Shown here in pieces: positions 1 through 8,032 of a stretch of DNA of 63,634 nt. Position 1 is the stretch's first letter. Each line of letters starts with the position of its first letter. The notes beneath the pieces are model-generated. The model had not been told where the DNA came from, did no database searches, and worked only from the letters and a program-made list of their open reading frames with translations. Origin of the DNA: Bacillus sp. JCM 19041 (GTDB lineage: Bacteria; Bacillota; Bacilli; Bacillales; Bacillaceae_D); assembly GCA_001310375.1 (NCBI GenBank), contig BAXC01000011.1:1-63634 (forward strand), given 5' to 3'. The translations under genes and the position numbers were made by a program.

Positions 1-32
1 GTTGCCGGGCTTTTTTTTATATTTTTTACTGT

Positions 33-107
33 TCCACAGTAGCTCAGTGGTAGAGCTATCGGCTGTTAACCGATCGGTCGCAGGTTCGAATCCTGCCTGT
101 GGAGCCA
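33..107 (+). tRNA. tRNA-Asn (GTT)
   Basis: Full cloverleaf: acceptor TCCACAG pairs with CTGTGGA (97-103), anticodon loop CTGTTAA reads GTT, T-loop GGTTCGAATCC, and encoded CCA at 105-107. It lies just upstream of the prophage target tRNA, so it marks the host side of the left junction. Confidence 0.95.
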
Positions 108-116
108 TTTTTTTAT

Positions 117-189
117 GCTTCCATAGCTCAGCCGGTAGAGCACCACCATGGTAAGGTGGGGGTCAGCGGTTCAAGTCCGCTTGGAGCTT
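117..189 (+). tRNA. tRNA-Thr (GGT), prophage attL, acceptor stem off by one base
   Basis: D-stem GCTC/GAGC, anticodon stem CCACC/GGTGG with loop ATGGTAA (anticodon GGT, Thr) and T-stem AGCGG/CCGCT are intact. The 3' acceptor strand reads TGGAGCT, but TGGAAGC is needed to pair with the 5' GCTTCCA. The 3' half copy at attR (52902-52949) has the correct TGGAAGC. One A is therefore missing here, by mutation or sequencing error. The 3' half of this gene was supplied by the phage attP at integration. Confidence 0.85.
144..185 (+). repeat. attL core (42-bp direct repeat with attR)
   Basis: The 42 bases from CACCATGG to CTTGGA, the anticodon stem to acceptor part of tRNA-Thr, recur exactly at 52902-52943. 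If the missing A of the left copy is restored, identity extends through AAGCTT. This is the usual attachment-core layout of tyrosine-integrase phages in tRNA 3' ends. Confidence 0.92.
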
Positions 190-256
190 ATAAGAGAAAC
201 GCTAATGTAGCGCACCTTCCGACGAATGGATGGTGTATTTTTTATGTCTAAAAAAA

Positions 257-284
257 GTGGCAAGGTGGCGAATGAGTGGCGAAT
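257..284 (+). repeat. Integrase arm-type repeats, left
   Basis: GTGGCAAG at 257 and two copies of GTGGCGAAT at 265 and 276, between attL and the integrase stop. The same word occurs twice directly and once (CTCGCCAC) inverted at 52771-52803 beside attR. Position and spacing suggest integrase or excisionase arm sites (inference). The rest of the 190-292 gap shows no gene. Confidence 0.6.
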
Positions 285-292
285 TAATTTTT

Positions 293-1474
293 TTACCCTT
301 TTTTTCGCTCAAACAAGCCACCAAAAGTGTCCTCTGTAGCTGCTTTATCGGCAGCTTCCAAAGCATGTCCATATCTGTTTAATGTCACTTTTACATCCGA
401 GTGTCCTAGACGTGCTGATATTGTTTTTGTATGCACGTTCTTGGCAATCATCATAGTTGCTGAAGTGTGACGTATTCCGTGGAATGGAATATGTCTGATA
501 TTATGCTTTTGTGTGAATCGACGCCACCATGTTGTTACAGAGTGAGGCGCTAATGGTCTGCCTGTCTCATCGGAGAATAAAAAGAAAGATCCGGGTTTCC
601 ATGCTTCCTCTGTTGCTATTCTTTCCTTCTTCTTGTATTTACCGAGCTTTTTTAGATCGGCAATTAACTGTTCAGGCATATGAAGATCCCTGCGGTGTTT
701 CGTGTGTTTAAGATCCTTTATCTGTAATCCGCGTTTCTTGGTGTTTGTTATTGCTTGTCGTACATGAATAACGCCTTTGTCAGCATCAACGTGTTTATCT
801 TCTAAACCGATTACTTCGCCGCGTCTGAACGCTCCTGTGAAAGTACATTGTACAAGTAACTGCCACTTTATCGACTCGTGTTGCAGCTTCTCAAATATTT
901 TCGCAATGTCTTCCTCTTCGTATACCTCAACCTCTTTATTTACAACTTTAGGTTTTTTAACACCATCCATAGGATTATCTTTTAAAAGCTTCCACTCAAC
1001 GGCCGTTGTAAAAATGCTTCGGAGTACTCGATGATGAAAAGCGATTGTTTCTCCTGATAACTTACCACCATCTGCTTTCATGCCAGGTTCGCCCAAGTTC
1101 TTAAAGAATTGAACTAAGTGCAACGTTTTGATTTGGTTTAATCTAAAATGTTGAAACGCTGGTATGATGCGTAACCTCAAATGATCCTCGTAAACCTCTA
1201 ATGTCTTATCCGAAAAATGGCTTTCCGCATAGTTAGGAAGCCATTGGTCTTTAACAAAACTAACGAATGTTACCTTATCCGGTTCAAAGTAATCCTCGGA
1301 CAAAACCTCTGATACAAACTTTGTCAGCATTTTATCTAATTCTCTTTGTCCAGAAGGTGTAACGGTCTTTGTCTTTCTGTTTCGTTTCTTACTACCGTCC
1401 GGTTTAACTGTCGTTGGTAGTTCGACGATTAACTTGTACTTGCCATTGCCTAGATCTACAATGGACCCGGCCAT
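293..1474 (-). CDS. int: Phage tyrosine integrase
   Basis: A 393-aa tyrosine recombinase. It has an N-terminal arm-binding domain, a core-binding SAM-like region (about 60-160), and a catalytic domain with Arg in FRRGEVIGL, HGIRHTSAT (H-x-x-R), a second His in LGHSD and nucleophile Tyr in LNRYGHA near the C-terminus. It integrates and, with an excisionase, excises the prophage at tRNA-Thr. The gene lies against attL and is transcribed towards it, like the CI gene just upstream. In the circular phage it would be next to the aimR/aimP locus. Confidence 0.96.
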   Translation of the reverse strand: MAGSIVDLGNGKYKLIVELPTTVKPDGSKKRNRKTKTVTPSGQRELDKMLTKFVSEVLSEDYFEPDKVTFVSFVKDQWLPNYAESHFSDKTLEVYEDHLRLRIIPAFQHFRLNQIKTLHLVQFFKNLGEPGMKADGGKLSGETIAFHHRVLRSIFTTAVEWKLLKDNPMDGVKKPKVVNKEVEVYEEEDIAKIFEKLQHESIKWQLLVQCTFTGAFRRGEVIGLEDKHVDADKGVIHVRQAITNTKKRGLQIKDLKHTKHRRDLHMPEQLIADLKKLGKYKKKERIATEEAWKPGSFFLFSDETGRPLAPHSVTTWWRRFTQKHNIRHIPFHGIRHTSATMMIAKNVHTKTISARLGHSDVKVTLNRYGHALEAADKAATEDTFGGLFERKKG

Positions 1475-1486
1475 ATATATTCCTCC

Positions 1487-2164
1487 TTACGGATTGGTGA
1501 AGACCTTTATTACTTTCCCTAGGATCCGCGCATCATTGTTGTCAACTAAAGTAGGATCAAAATCATCATTTTTAGGGAAAAGCCACATTTGATCATTACC
1601 CGATTTTCTAATATGCCTCACATCCGCATCATTATCCGCGATGTTTACCACTGCAATATCACCAGTATCCACATCGTTTTGACTACGAACCAGCACCATA
1701 TCTCCACTTTTGATGTGGGCTTCTTTCATAGAATCATCTAAAACTTTAATTAAAAAGTCTCCTTTTTCAGCGCCGAAAAACCCTTTAGGGATTTCCATGT
1801 AATCCGTGATATTTTCTTTTGCAAATACTTCAGAATCTGAAGGTATTTTACTTAAGATAGGAATAGTAACATGTGTGTGTTCTTTCTCTGAAATATGTTG
1901 TTCCATATCCATATAATGGTTTTGAGGCTCCGAAACGACACTTTCGTCAAGGTGCCCTGCTTTCTTTAGCATTTCTGTATAGGGAATATCCAAAATTGCA
2001 GATAACTTCTTAAGAATATCAGTGCCCGGAGTCCCTCTTTTTCCGTTTTCTAAAAGTGACAAATACGAGTTGGAGACTCCAGATTTTAATTCCAATTGTC
2101 TTATTGTAAATCCTTTGTTTTTCCTTACTTCTTTAAGGTATTCACCAAATTCTTTCTGATCCAT
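1487..2164 (-). CDS. CI-type repressor, XRE HTH plus S24 peptidase domain
   Basis: A 225-aa protein. The start ATG at 2164 is preferred over an upstream in-frame ATG because GAGGAG lies 10 bases ahead of it. N-terminal XRE HTH (residues 5-65, VSNSYLSLLENGK recognition segment), linker, then a LexA/CI-type S24 domain (DDSM Ser, with a Lys region in the DIAVV strand). Expected to repress the divergent early promoter at 2246-2274 and to self-cleave with RecA during SOS. Its HTH closely resembles ICE ImmR at 57514-57867. Confidence 0.93.
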   Translation of the reverse strand: MDQKEFGEYLKEVRKNKGFTIRQLELKSGVSNSYLSLLENGKRGTPGTDILKKLSAILDIPYTEMLKKAGHLDESVVSEPQNHYMDMEQHISEKEHTHVTIPILSKIPSDSEVFAKENITDYMEIPKGFFGAEKGDFLIKVLDDSMKEAHIKSGDMVLVRSQNDVDTGDIAVVNIADNDADVRHIRKSGNDQMWLFPKNDDFDPTLVDNNDARILGKVIKVFTNP

Positions 2165-2245
2165 TAATCGCACACTCCTCGATATAATTATAATGCCTAA
2201 GATCACATTTGTTAACATGTGCTTAAAAAAGTCAGCAAAAAGTGC

Positions 2246-2294
2246 TTGCAAGTGTCATCTTTTGATGTTATATTGATTACAAGAGTAAGATGAC
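2246..2294 (+). promoter_or_regulatory. Early lytic promoter with repressor operator
   Basis: TTGCAA (2246-2251), 17-bp spacer, TATATT (2269-2274) drives the cro-like gene. An inverted repeat GTCATCTT (2254-2261) / AAGATGAC (2287-2294) straddles the -10 and start, a fitting CI or Cro operator. Another CTTGCAAG palindrome overlaps the -35. Confidence 0.7.
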
Positions 2295-2317
2295 TTTTGT
2301 AAGCGGAGGTGATATTT

Positions 2318-2535
2318 ATGAAAGTGTTTTTGAAAGATGCTAATACATTCAAACAAACATTGATAAAATCAGGAATGAATCAATCAGACTAGCGAGACAA
2401 TTAAAAGTTTCGCGTGGTTATGTAAGTCAGATTCTCAATGGAACAAGAAGCCCAAGCCCAAAAACAGCAAAGCAGATTGCTGAATTCTTCAATATTGAGT
2501 TTGATGATATTTTTTTTATCAAACATGCTTGCTGA
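2318..2535 (+). pseudogene. Cro-like XRE regulator, frameshifted
   Basis: Starts ATG after GCGGAGGTG. Reads 24 residues to TAG at about 2390; the +1 frame then continues RLARQLKVSRGYVSQILNG... to FIKHAC. One A lost from a tcAAga run explains the break. The restored protein (about 72 aa) is clearly homologous to the ICE Cro-like protein at 57994-58224 (shared NG.R.P.PKTAK and EFDDIF segments). Lytic-side regulator opposite CI. Confidence 0.75.
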
Positions 2536-2594
2536 AGTCAGCGCTTTTCATTTTATTATATTTTACCTCAATTTTGTAAGAAAGGGTGAAGAAC

Positions 2595-2825
2595 ATGAAA
2601 AAAGCAACAATGAATATTGATGAAGCGGCTGTTTACTTGGGTGTTTCGGCTTCCACTGTTCGCCGCTGGATGAGAGATAATGGCTTACCTGTACTGAAAC
2701 TGCAACTTGGAGGACGGATGTTGTTCAAGAAAGACCGCCTTGATAAGTGGATGGATGAACAAATGGGCGAGGAAGAAATGCAAGAGTACCAAACGTACGG
2801 AAATCTAAAAGTATTAAGGCCATAA
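2595..2825 (+). CDS. Excisionase/MerR-type helix-turn-helix protein
   Basis: A 76-aa HTH_17 protein (DEAAVYLGVSASTVRRWMRDN, then a wing with GGRMLFKKDRLDKWM). ATG 2595 is chosen over GTG 2586 because AAGGG lies 8 bases ahead. Small proteins of this family act as excisionases or transcription factors; position after cro favours Xis or an early regulator. Confidence 0.8.
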   Translation: MKKATMNIDEAAVYLGVSASTVRRWMRDNGLPVLKLQLGGRMLFKKDRLDKWMDEQMGEEEMQEYQTYGNLKVLRP

Positions 2826-2836
2826 GGAGGCATAAC

Positions 2837-3112
2837 ATGACACACGACATAGCAGGACAGCCGCTACTAGCGCCGCGTGAAAATTTATCTTCTATCGTAC
2901 ACCGTTGCTTGGAAATGGTTCGAGAGGAAGAAGCAGAGGGGCGCAACGTAGCAGTCATAGACAGTACTTACTTTCGTGACTTTGTGGGGCATAAAGGCAG
3001 TGTGAAGAGATTCCTCAAAAAACACGGGTACAGCAGCACAGACATGAACGACATGCTTTTAGTTTTTATTACGAAGGAGGAAACAAGTCATGAGCGAAAA
3101 AACGTTGGTTAA
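2837..3112 (+). CDS. Hypothetical early phage protein
   Basis: 91 aa with a good AAGGAGG site. Charged, no recognised domain or membrane segment. The last 23 bases overlap the ERF gene, so translation is probably coupled to the recombination gene. Confidence 0.75.
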   Translation: MTHDIAGQPLLAPRENLSSIVHRCLEMVREEEAEGRNVAVIDSTYFRDFVGHKGSVKRFLKKHGYSSTDMNDMLLVFITKEETSHERKNVG

Positions 3113-3756
3113 AAAGCTAACAAAGGTTATGACAGAGGTTAAAAACATTGAAAAAAGGGGTCTCAATAAATTTCATAATTACAAGTATGCTACTGAATCA
3201 GATGTGGCAGATGCCGTTAGAGAAATACTAGCTAGAGAAGCGGTCATGATGATTCCGAACATGACGAGCCACAGTATCAGAGAGCACACAAACAACAAAG
3301 GAAAGATTGAGTATATAGCAACCGTTGTAATGGAGTTTACTTTTCATGATGGAGATTCAGGCGAAACGATTAGCTTTACAGGTATTGGTGAAGGGCAAGA
3401 TGCGGGAGATAAAGCGGTTTATAAGGCTATGACTGGAGCACAAAAAGTACGCTTTGATGAAAGCTTTTATGATTCCAACTAACGATGATCCAGAGCAAGA
3501 TGGAAGCGTTGACGAACGTAATAACAATAACGAGAATACGCAAAGTCGTAATAATGTAGCGCAATACAGCAATATGGCAAGCGAGAAACAAAAAACAATG
3601 ATTAGAAAGCTTGCAGAAGAAAAGAAAGGAAATATGACGACTGGTGAGGCTTGGACGAAGCTGCAACAACAAATCAATGTTTATAAGAGTATAGATGACT
3701 TTACCAAATCAGAAGCGAGTAAGGCAATCGAGCACTTGCAAGGACAACAAAAATAG
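3090..3756 (+). pseudogene. ERF-family ssDNA annealing recombinase, frameshifted
   Basis: The N-terminal 115 residues match the ERF core (GLNKFHNYKYATESDV, then GEGQDAGDKAVYKAMTGAQK). The expected KYALMKAFMIPTNDDPE segment follows in another frame. An extra A in the run at about 3441-3445 explains it. The restored protein is about 221 aa with an acidic, Asn-rich linker and a C-terminal helical part. It pairs with the Gam-like gene in a phage recombination module. Confidence 0.85.
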
Positions 3757-3844
3757 GGCGCCAACCCCAATGTCAGACGCCCTAAATAAATCACCTAGCC
3801 AGAGTATACCACAATACAAAATCAAATAAATGGAGGAATTTAAT

Positions 3845-4399
3845 ATGAATCAATTTCAAGCGCAATTACAAGAGGTTATGGAACCTGAAATGACAACAGA
3901 TGGTTTTGAGATCCAAACACTAGATGATGCAGTGGAAGCCCAATCACGTGTAGCTCATTACAGAGGTAAGCAAGCGGAGATTGATTCTATTGTTTCTTCC
4001 CAAGTAGATGCTTTGCAACAGAAAATTAACCGCCTTAAAGAGTGGAGCGAAGAGGCTAAGAAAGAATTTGTTGAAAGTGAACAATTTTACACTCACCGAC
4101 TTGAGTTTTTCCTACGGGATCAGATAGCAGCAGGAAGCAAGAAGAAGTCCATAAAGCTGCCATACGGCGCAATCAAGATGGTTAAACAGCAACCAGAATT
4201 TAAGCGTGATGAAGTGGCTTTGCTCGAATACGCCAAACAGCATGATCTAATCAAAATAAAAGAGTCGGCTGACTGGACTGCAATTAAGAAAAAAGGATCT
4301 ATAGCTGGTACTGCACTAATAGACGAAAACGGCGAACAAATTCCCGGTGTAGAAGTATTTGAGCGAGAAGACAAGTTCAGCATTGAGGTGAACGTATGA
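3845..4399 (+). CDS. Host-nuclease inhibitor Gam-like protein
   Basis: 184 aa. Start ATG 3845 has GGAGG 8 bases ahead. A long helical N-terminal half (coiled coil, about 30-110) is followed by a compact domain (SIKLPYGAIKMVKQQPEFK, WTAIKKKGSIAG), the pattern of the Mu Gam/DUF1351-like family that binds dsDNA ends and blocks exonucleases. Follows ERF; ends in an ATGA overlap with the next gene. Confidence 0.75.
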   Translation: MNQFQAQLQEVMEPEMTTDGFEIQTLDDAVEAQSRVAHYRGKQAEIDSIVSSQVDALQQKINRLKEWSEEAKKEFVESEQFYTHRLEFFLRDQIAAGSKKKSIKLPYGAIKMVKQQPEFKRDEVALLEYAKQHDLIKIKESADWTAIKKKGSIAGTALIDENGEQIPGVEVFEREDKFSIEVNV

Positions 4400-4509
4400 A
4401 AAAGCCAACAAACGATAAGCACCAATACATTACACAAAAGGATGCCTTAGCAATAACATTCTCTTTCGGTGCGCTCTGTACTTTGATGACACTGGTGTTC
4501 ATGTCATGA
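4396..4509 (+). CDS. Small single-TM protein
   Basis: 37 aa; its ATG overlaps the Gam stop (ATGA). Charged N-terminus then one hydrophobic segment (ALAITFSFGALCTLMTLVFM). Function unknown. Confidence 0.55.
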   Translation: MKKPTNDKHQYITQKDALAITFSFGALCTLMTLVFMS

Positions 4510-4622
4510 CTGAATCACAGGAAGCCCTACAAGTATTCTTGTCCCACTTGCCAGAAGAAGCGCATCCAGCCATGTTAGCAGCGCTGGAGCTAATGAAGGA
4601 GGGAACAACTAATGAATCTTGA
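4506..4622 (+). CDS. Hypothetical small acidic protein
   Basis: 38 aa (MTESQEALQVFLSHLPEEAH...), overlapping the preceding stop by 4 bases and the next start by 11. Translational coupling is the main support; no family recognised. Confidence 0.5.
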   Translation: MTESQEALQVFLSHLPEEAHPAMLAALELMKEGTTNES

Positions 4623-4973
4623 GGACCACCAAAACCACCCATTTTACCAAGAAGCACATGCGATCGTGAACGCGTCCGTCAGGAACAGATTAAAAAGGGA
4701 TGGGAGAAATACCCTCGCCCTTTCTCGCCTGACGACTGGACGAATCAAGAGCTTGCTGATCACGCCATGCAAGAGAATGTTGACCAAGCTCACTATATAA
4801 GCGGAATGCGCCAAAGAATGTTTAATCAAGCGGCTTTAATTGAACGACTGTATACAGCAATTAACTTGATGGCAGAAGAAAGCAAAAAGAAGCATGTAGA
4901 TACGAAGAAAATAGATAGCCTACAACGCTCTGCTATCCAGCTAAGTGACGGTCACATGCTACCGCCTCTCTAA
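4612..4973 (+). pseudogene. Hypothetical phage protein, frameshifted
   Basis: AAGGAGGGAACAACTA precedes ATG 4612. The reading frame MNLEDHQNHPFYQEAHA continues as DRERVRQEQIKKGWEKYPRP in another frame; one G lost from catgcGGatc restores a 120-aa protein ending SDGHMLPPL. Helical, no known domain. Confidence 0.6.
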
Positions 4974-5074
4974 CGAACTAACGCAATGTTTTGGCTCGAA
5001 TGAACGATCATTTGTCTATAGAGCAGGGGCGGAGATACCGCCTACTGCTAACTAACCTAACTGGAGGAACAATC

Positions 5075-5323
5075 ATGATTAAATTTTTGCTTGCTCTCTG
5101 CATCCCAACACTTTCAACGGCTCCAACATACACACTCATAGAGATTGACGAGGATCACCGTGGTATTGCTACATACACCTTTGAATCAGCAGACACAGAA
5201 ATAACGCTATATGAGGACGATATGCCAAAAGGCGGCATCATTGGACGAGAATATGTATTTGAGCTAGACGAGTCGGGAGAGGACTTACAGGACAGTATTT
5301 TGAGCGTCAATTTGATCTATTGA
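5075..5323 (+). CDS. Hypothetical protein with signal-like N-terminus
   Basis: 82 aa. ATG 5075 is preferred over 4991 because CTGGAGG lies just upstream. The N-terminus MIKFLLALCIPTLSTAPTY is hydrophobic like a short signal or anchor; the rest is acidic beta-rich sequence. Function unknown. Confidence 0.6.
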   Translation: MIKFLLALCIPTLSTAPTYTLIEIDEDHRGIATYTFESADTEITLYEDDMPKGGIIGREYVFELDESGEDLQDSILSVNLIY

Positions 5324-5348
5324 TACAGGGCGATAGCACCGCTCGATT

Positions 5349-5513
5349 CTAATTCGTGCTTTTGGTTTTCTTCGCTTCAAGTCGTCCTGATACTAGGTAG
5401 CAAACTGATAGTCCAAAAAAAGGAATGTAAAAAAACGGGTTTGGTTCAAATAGCAGCTTTAAAATTCCAAGGATTAAAAAAATTGCAGAAGTCAGGTAGT
5501 AGAACTTTCTCAT
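5349..5513 (-). CDS. Small two-TM peptide on the opposite strand
   Basis: 54 aa, read against the surrounding operon. ATG at 5513 follows GAGGTGATTATT. Two hydrophobic stretches (YYLTSAIFLILGILKLLF and FFYIPFFGLSVCYLVSG) and a basic tail AKKTKSTN. One of six tiny minus-strand genes in the early region. Function unknown. Confidence 0.65.
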   Translation of the reverse strand: MRKFYYLTSAIFLILGILKLLFEPNPFFYIPFFGLSVCYLVSGRLEAKKTKSTN

Positions 5514-5577
5514 AATAATCACCTCGGTATCAGTTACGAGAAATATGGATTTTGGTTTCGTTTAAATTTTGAATACA

Positions 5578-5595
5578 GGGCGGCTCCTGCCACCC
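5578..5595. repeat. Short hairpin repeat with TCCT loop, copy 1
   Basis: GGGCGGC-TCCT-GCCACCC, a stem with the same GGCTCCTGCC core as copies 2 and 3. It lies just past the stop of the minus-strand gene at 5602-5736. Confidence 0.6.
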
Positions 5596-5601
5596 TTCGG
5601 A

Positions 5602-5736
5602 TTATCTTTCGTCAGTAACTTTAACATCAGCAATTACTTTTTCAACTTCATTAAAGACACTTTCTATTTCGGATTCCAACGCTTCACGTCTAGGGTCATC
5701 TTCTTTTAATTGACCGAAAAAAAACGGATTTTTCAT
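5602..5736 (-). CDS. Small charged protein on the opposite strand
   Basis: 44 aa (MKNPFFFGQLKEDDPRREAL...), with a perfect AGGAGGTG site ahead of ATG 5736. No membrane segment; acidic helix. TTGACA (complement of 5783-5788) with a poor -10 17 bases on may be its promoter. Same orientation as the 5349-5513 gene, so possibly co-transcribed with it. Confidence 0.65.
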   Translation of the reverse strand: MKNPFFFGQLKEDDPRREALESEIESVFNEVEKVIADVKVTDER

Positions 5737-5798
5737 TATTCACACCTCCTATTTCAAAGGATAGAAGGTGACGTAAGGTAACTGTCAACTATAAAATT

Positions 5799-5812
5799 GC
5801 GGCTCCTGCCGC
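5799..5812. repeat. Short hairpin repeat with TCCT loop, copy 2
   Basis: GCGGC-TCCT-GCCGC, a perfect 5-bp stem, in the gap between the minus gene start and the plus gene at 5846. The phrase CCATAAACTGTAGGGGAG follows at 5819 and recurs at 6099 ahead of the next small gene. Confidence 0.65.
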
Positions 5813-5845
5813 TTAGTATCCATAAACTGTAGGGGAGGTTAACTG

Positions 5846-6103
5846 ATGATCTACTTGATAGAGTACGAACACCTAATAGATGATCTAGTGACAGATAGCG
5901 AGACACGTTGGATCTTTAATAAGGTAAAATCTACGGCAAATAAATTTAAGATCGAATTATCGGATGTTGATTTTCGCCGGTTTATAGAACTCGAAAAGAA
6001 CGATCACGATACTAAATGGATTATGCATCAAATGAGCCTATCGAATGGCTCATTCATCGATGCTTTAATGAGCTATGTTTTGGCAATAAGACCACATCCA
6101 TAA
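5846..6103 (+). CDS. Hypothetical early protein
   Basis: 85 aa with a GGGGAGG site. Acidic, helical, no recognised motif (MIYLIEYEHLIDDLVTD...). A member of the early operon of small ORFs. Confidence 0.65.
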   Translation: MIYLIEYEHLIDDLVTDSETRWIFNKVKSTANKFKIELSDVDFRRFIELEKNDHDTKWIMHQMSLSNGSFIDALMSYVLAIRPHP

Positions 6104-6134
6104 ACTGTAGGGGAGTGAAAAGGGAGTGAATGTA

Positions 6135-6305
6135 ATGTTTGAGGATAAATTACGACAGCGGTTAAAACAATTAGTGTGTAATCACGACTATTATGCAGTC
6201 GCCTCTTGTGACAACTTTCAAGAACCGACTAATTACAATACGGAAGAAGAAGCCATTTTTTATAGATGTGAAAATTGCTTGAATTTGAAAGTAGTTAGAG
6301 GTTAG
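6135..6305 (+). CDS. Small Cys-containing protein
   Basis: 56 aa from ATG 6135 after an AGGGAGTG site. C-N-H...C and C-x-x-C (CENC) spacing could bind zinc. Function unknown. Confidence 0.6.
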   Translation: MFEDKLRQRLKQLVCNHDYYAVASCDNFQEPTNYNTEEEAIFYRCENCLNLKVVRG

Positions 6306-6330
6306 TTGTGTCGCAGTATGACCACACAAT

Positions 6331-6344
6331 GCGGCTCCTGCCGC
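6331..6344. repeat. Short hairpin repeat with TCCT loop, copy 3
   Basis: GCGGC-TCCT-GCCGC identical to copy 2, two bases ahead of the AAAGGAGG of the next gene. The TCCT loop is complementary to the AGGA of that ribosome site. A variant GCTC-CTGCC-GAGC lies at 7178-7190. Confidence 0.65.
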
Positions 6345-6361
6345 CAAAGGAGGATTTAAAG

Positions 6362-6529
6362 ATGGGTAAAATGAGCCAGCAACAAATAAACGTTGATTTG
6401 TTTGATGAAGTAAAAAGGCTTAAGGAAGAAAACGAAAAACTAAAAGCTTTCCGCGACTACTTTGATGAATTGTACGGTGATGGATTAGAAGTGGCGAATT
6501 GGCATTTAAACGGCGACTTAGAGCTTTAG
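6362..6529 (+). CDS. Small coiled-coil protein
   Basis: 55 aa; ATG 6362 follows AAAGGAGG. Leucine-heptad helix (DEVKRLKEENEKLKAFRDYF). No known family. Confidence 0.65.
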   Translation: MGKMSQQQINVDLFDEVKRLKEENEKLKAFRDYFDELYGDGLEVANWHLNGDLEL

Positions 6530-6583
6530 ATAATTTCATTGATTCGGCTAAAGAATAGGCTACCGCCAAAGGAGAGGTTAACA

Positions 6584-6811
6584 ATGGCAGAAAAACAATT
6601 ATGGGGTGTTTGTTTAGCGGATGAAGACGGCGCCTTGCATATACAAGAAACGAACTACAACGGCAAAAAAGTCGCTTTAGTGTTTGATGATTACGAAAGA
6701 GCGTTACACGAAGCATTACAGTGGTCGCATGAAAACCAAGCAGAGTATTCGGTGCAGCCTGTTTATCGAAGATCTGAGCAAGAGAAGGAGGATTTACTAT
6801 GCGAGAGATAA
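6584..6811 (+). CDS. Hypothetical early protein
   Basis: 75 aa; ATG 6584 chosen because AAAGGAGAGG lies upstream while the longer ORF start has none. No domain recognised. Its end overlaps the YopX-like gene by 13 bases. Confidence 0.65.
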   Translation: MAEKQLWGVCLADEDGALHIQETNYNGKKVALVFDDYERALHEALQWSHENQAEYSVQPVYRRSEQEKEDLLCER

Positions 6812-7167
6812 AGTTTCGTGCGTGGGACAACAAGAACCGTGTAATCATTCCATGGGAAAAGTTGAAGTTTGATAAAGACATAAATGACGATGAAATTTGT
6901 TTCTATGAAGATGAAGACGGAGAAGGTTGGCACTTTGTAGGTGGAGCAGATTTGCAAATCATGCAATACACCGGACTCAAAGACAAGAACGGTACGGAGA
7001 TCTATGAGGGGGATATCCTTTCATGGGACGAGAAAGAATGGGGCGGTAAATTTAATGAACTGGTTGAATGGGATTATGAGCAGTTTGATACACGATGGGG
7101 CGCATGGAAAGAATTTTGCATTGTGATTGGAAATAAATTTGAACGCCCGGAGTTATTAAACAATTAG
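6799..7167 (+). CDS. YopX-family protein
   Basis: 122 aa. Starts REIKFRAWD and carries QYTGLKDKNGTEIYEGDIL, the YopX family signature common in Firmicutes phages (first named in SPbeta). Biochemical role unknown. Confidence 0.9.
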   Translation: MREIKFRAWDNKNRVIIPWEKLKFDKDINDDEICFYEDEDGEGWHFVGGADLQIMQYTGLKDKNGTEIYEGDILSWDEKEWGGKFNELVEWDYEQFDTRWGAWKEFCIVIGNKFERPELLNN

Positions 7168-7193
7168 GCTAATCATAGCTCCTGCCGAGCGAA

Positions 7194-7298
7194 TTACATC
7201 ATGTTCGGCAAGAGCACGTTCATAAATAAGAGATATCCTATGATGCCAATTGACAAACCTACTGCAAAAGTAATGATTGCTTTCAGTTTTGTTGACAT
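7194..7298 (-). CDS. Small single-TM peptide on the opposite strand
   Basis: 34 aa; ATG 7298 after GAGGTGATTGGAAA. MSTKLKAIITFAVGLSIGIIG... is one hydrophobic helix with a basic N-terminus. Third of the minus-strand micro-genes. Confidence 0.6.
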   Translation of the reverse strand: MSTKLKAIITFAVGLSIGIIGYLLFMNVLLPNMM

Positions 7299-7360
7299 TT
7301 TCCAATCACCTCTTGCACAAGGGTAACATAAAAAAGGCTACTGCCACTAGGAGGATAAGC

Positions 7361-7552
7361 ATGACAAAGAAAGTCAAATTCACATTGAGCATTGGTTACT
7401 ATGGAGCAAACCATGAAGAAACCTTTTCATTCAAAGAGTTAGGAATAACAGATGATATGACACAAGAAGAGATTGAGGAGTTCCTAACTAAAGAACACAT
7501 AGAGTGGAGATATAACTATCTAGATGGTGGTTGGAGCATTGAAGAGGATTGA
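7361..7552 (+). CDS. Hypothetical early protein
   Basis: 63 aa; ATG 7361 after TAGGAGGATAAGC. Acidic, ends EWRYNYLDGGWSIEED, resembling small phage proteins of unknown function. Confidence 0.7.
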   Translation: MTKKVKFTLSIGYYGANHEETFSFKELGITDDMTQEEIEEFLTKEHIEWRYNYLDGGWSIEED

Positions 7553-7579
7553 TACTGCCTATATAGGAGGGGAAACGGA

Positions 7580-7846
7580 ATGGAAGAAACAGCATTCAAA
7601 GGGACTGTATTAGAAGGAAGAGAGCGGAAATTTACTGTAATAAATGAAAATGACGTTGAGAAATACAGTTCTGAACCATGGATTTCAAAGATGAATTCAG
7701 CTTTAGATGACGTGTTGTTTGATGTTGAACGAGGCAGAAGAAAAGATGGCAAGGAACCGTTTAATAGTTACCTTGTAATCAACCTAGATGAACCGTATGC
7801 AGATGAGGTTATTGAGATTTTAAAGCGTAATGGGCATTGGGGATAA
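7580..7846 (+). CDS. Hypothetical early protein
   Basis: 88 aa with a TAGGAGGGG site. The C-terminus NSYLVINLDEPYADEVIEILKRNGHW is well formed but no family is recognised. Confidence 0.7.
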   Translation: MEETAFKGTVLEGRERKFTVINENDVEKYSSEPWISKMNSALDDVLFDVERGRRKDGKEPFNSYLVINLDEPYADEVIEILKRNGHWG

Positions 7847-7874
7847 GGCTACTACTGTATAGGAGGAATCATCC

Positions 7875-8030
7875 GTGTGGATTGTTGTTTGCTATTGGAG
7901 TACCTATGAAGTAGACGTTGATAAATTCGATACAAAAGAAGAAGCAGAGGAATTTTATAACACTTGGTCACCTTATGGGGCGGAAGAAATGTATCTCGCT
8001 AAAGTTGAAAAGTCTGTATTGGAGGAATAG
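7875..8030 (+). CDS. Small hypothetical protein, GTG start
   Basis: 51 aa from GTG 7875 after TAGGAGGAATCATCC. Sequence MWIVVCYWSTYEVDVDKFDT is typical of small phage beta-alpha proteins; function unknown. Two bases before the next gene, whose ribosome site lies in its end. Confidence 0.65.
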   Translation: MWIVVCYWSTYEVDVDKFDTKEEAEEFYNTWSPYGAEEMYLAKVEKSVLEE

Positions 8031-8032
8031 GG

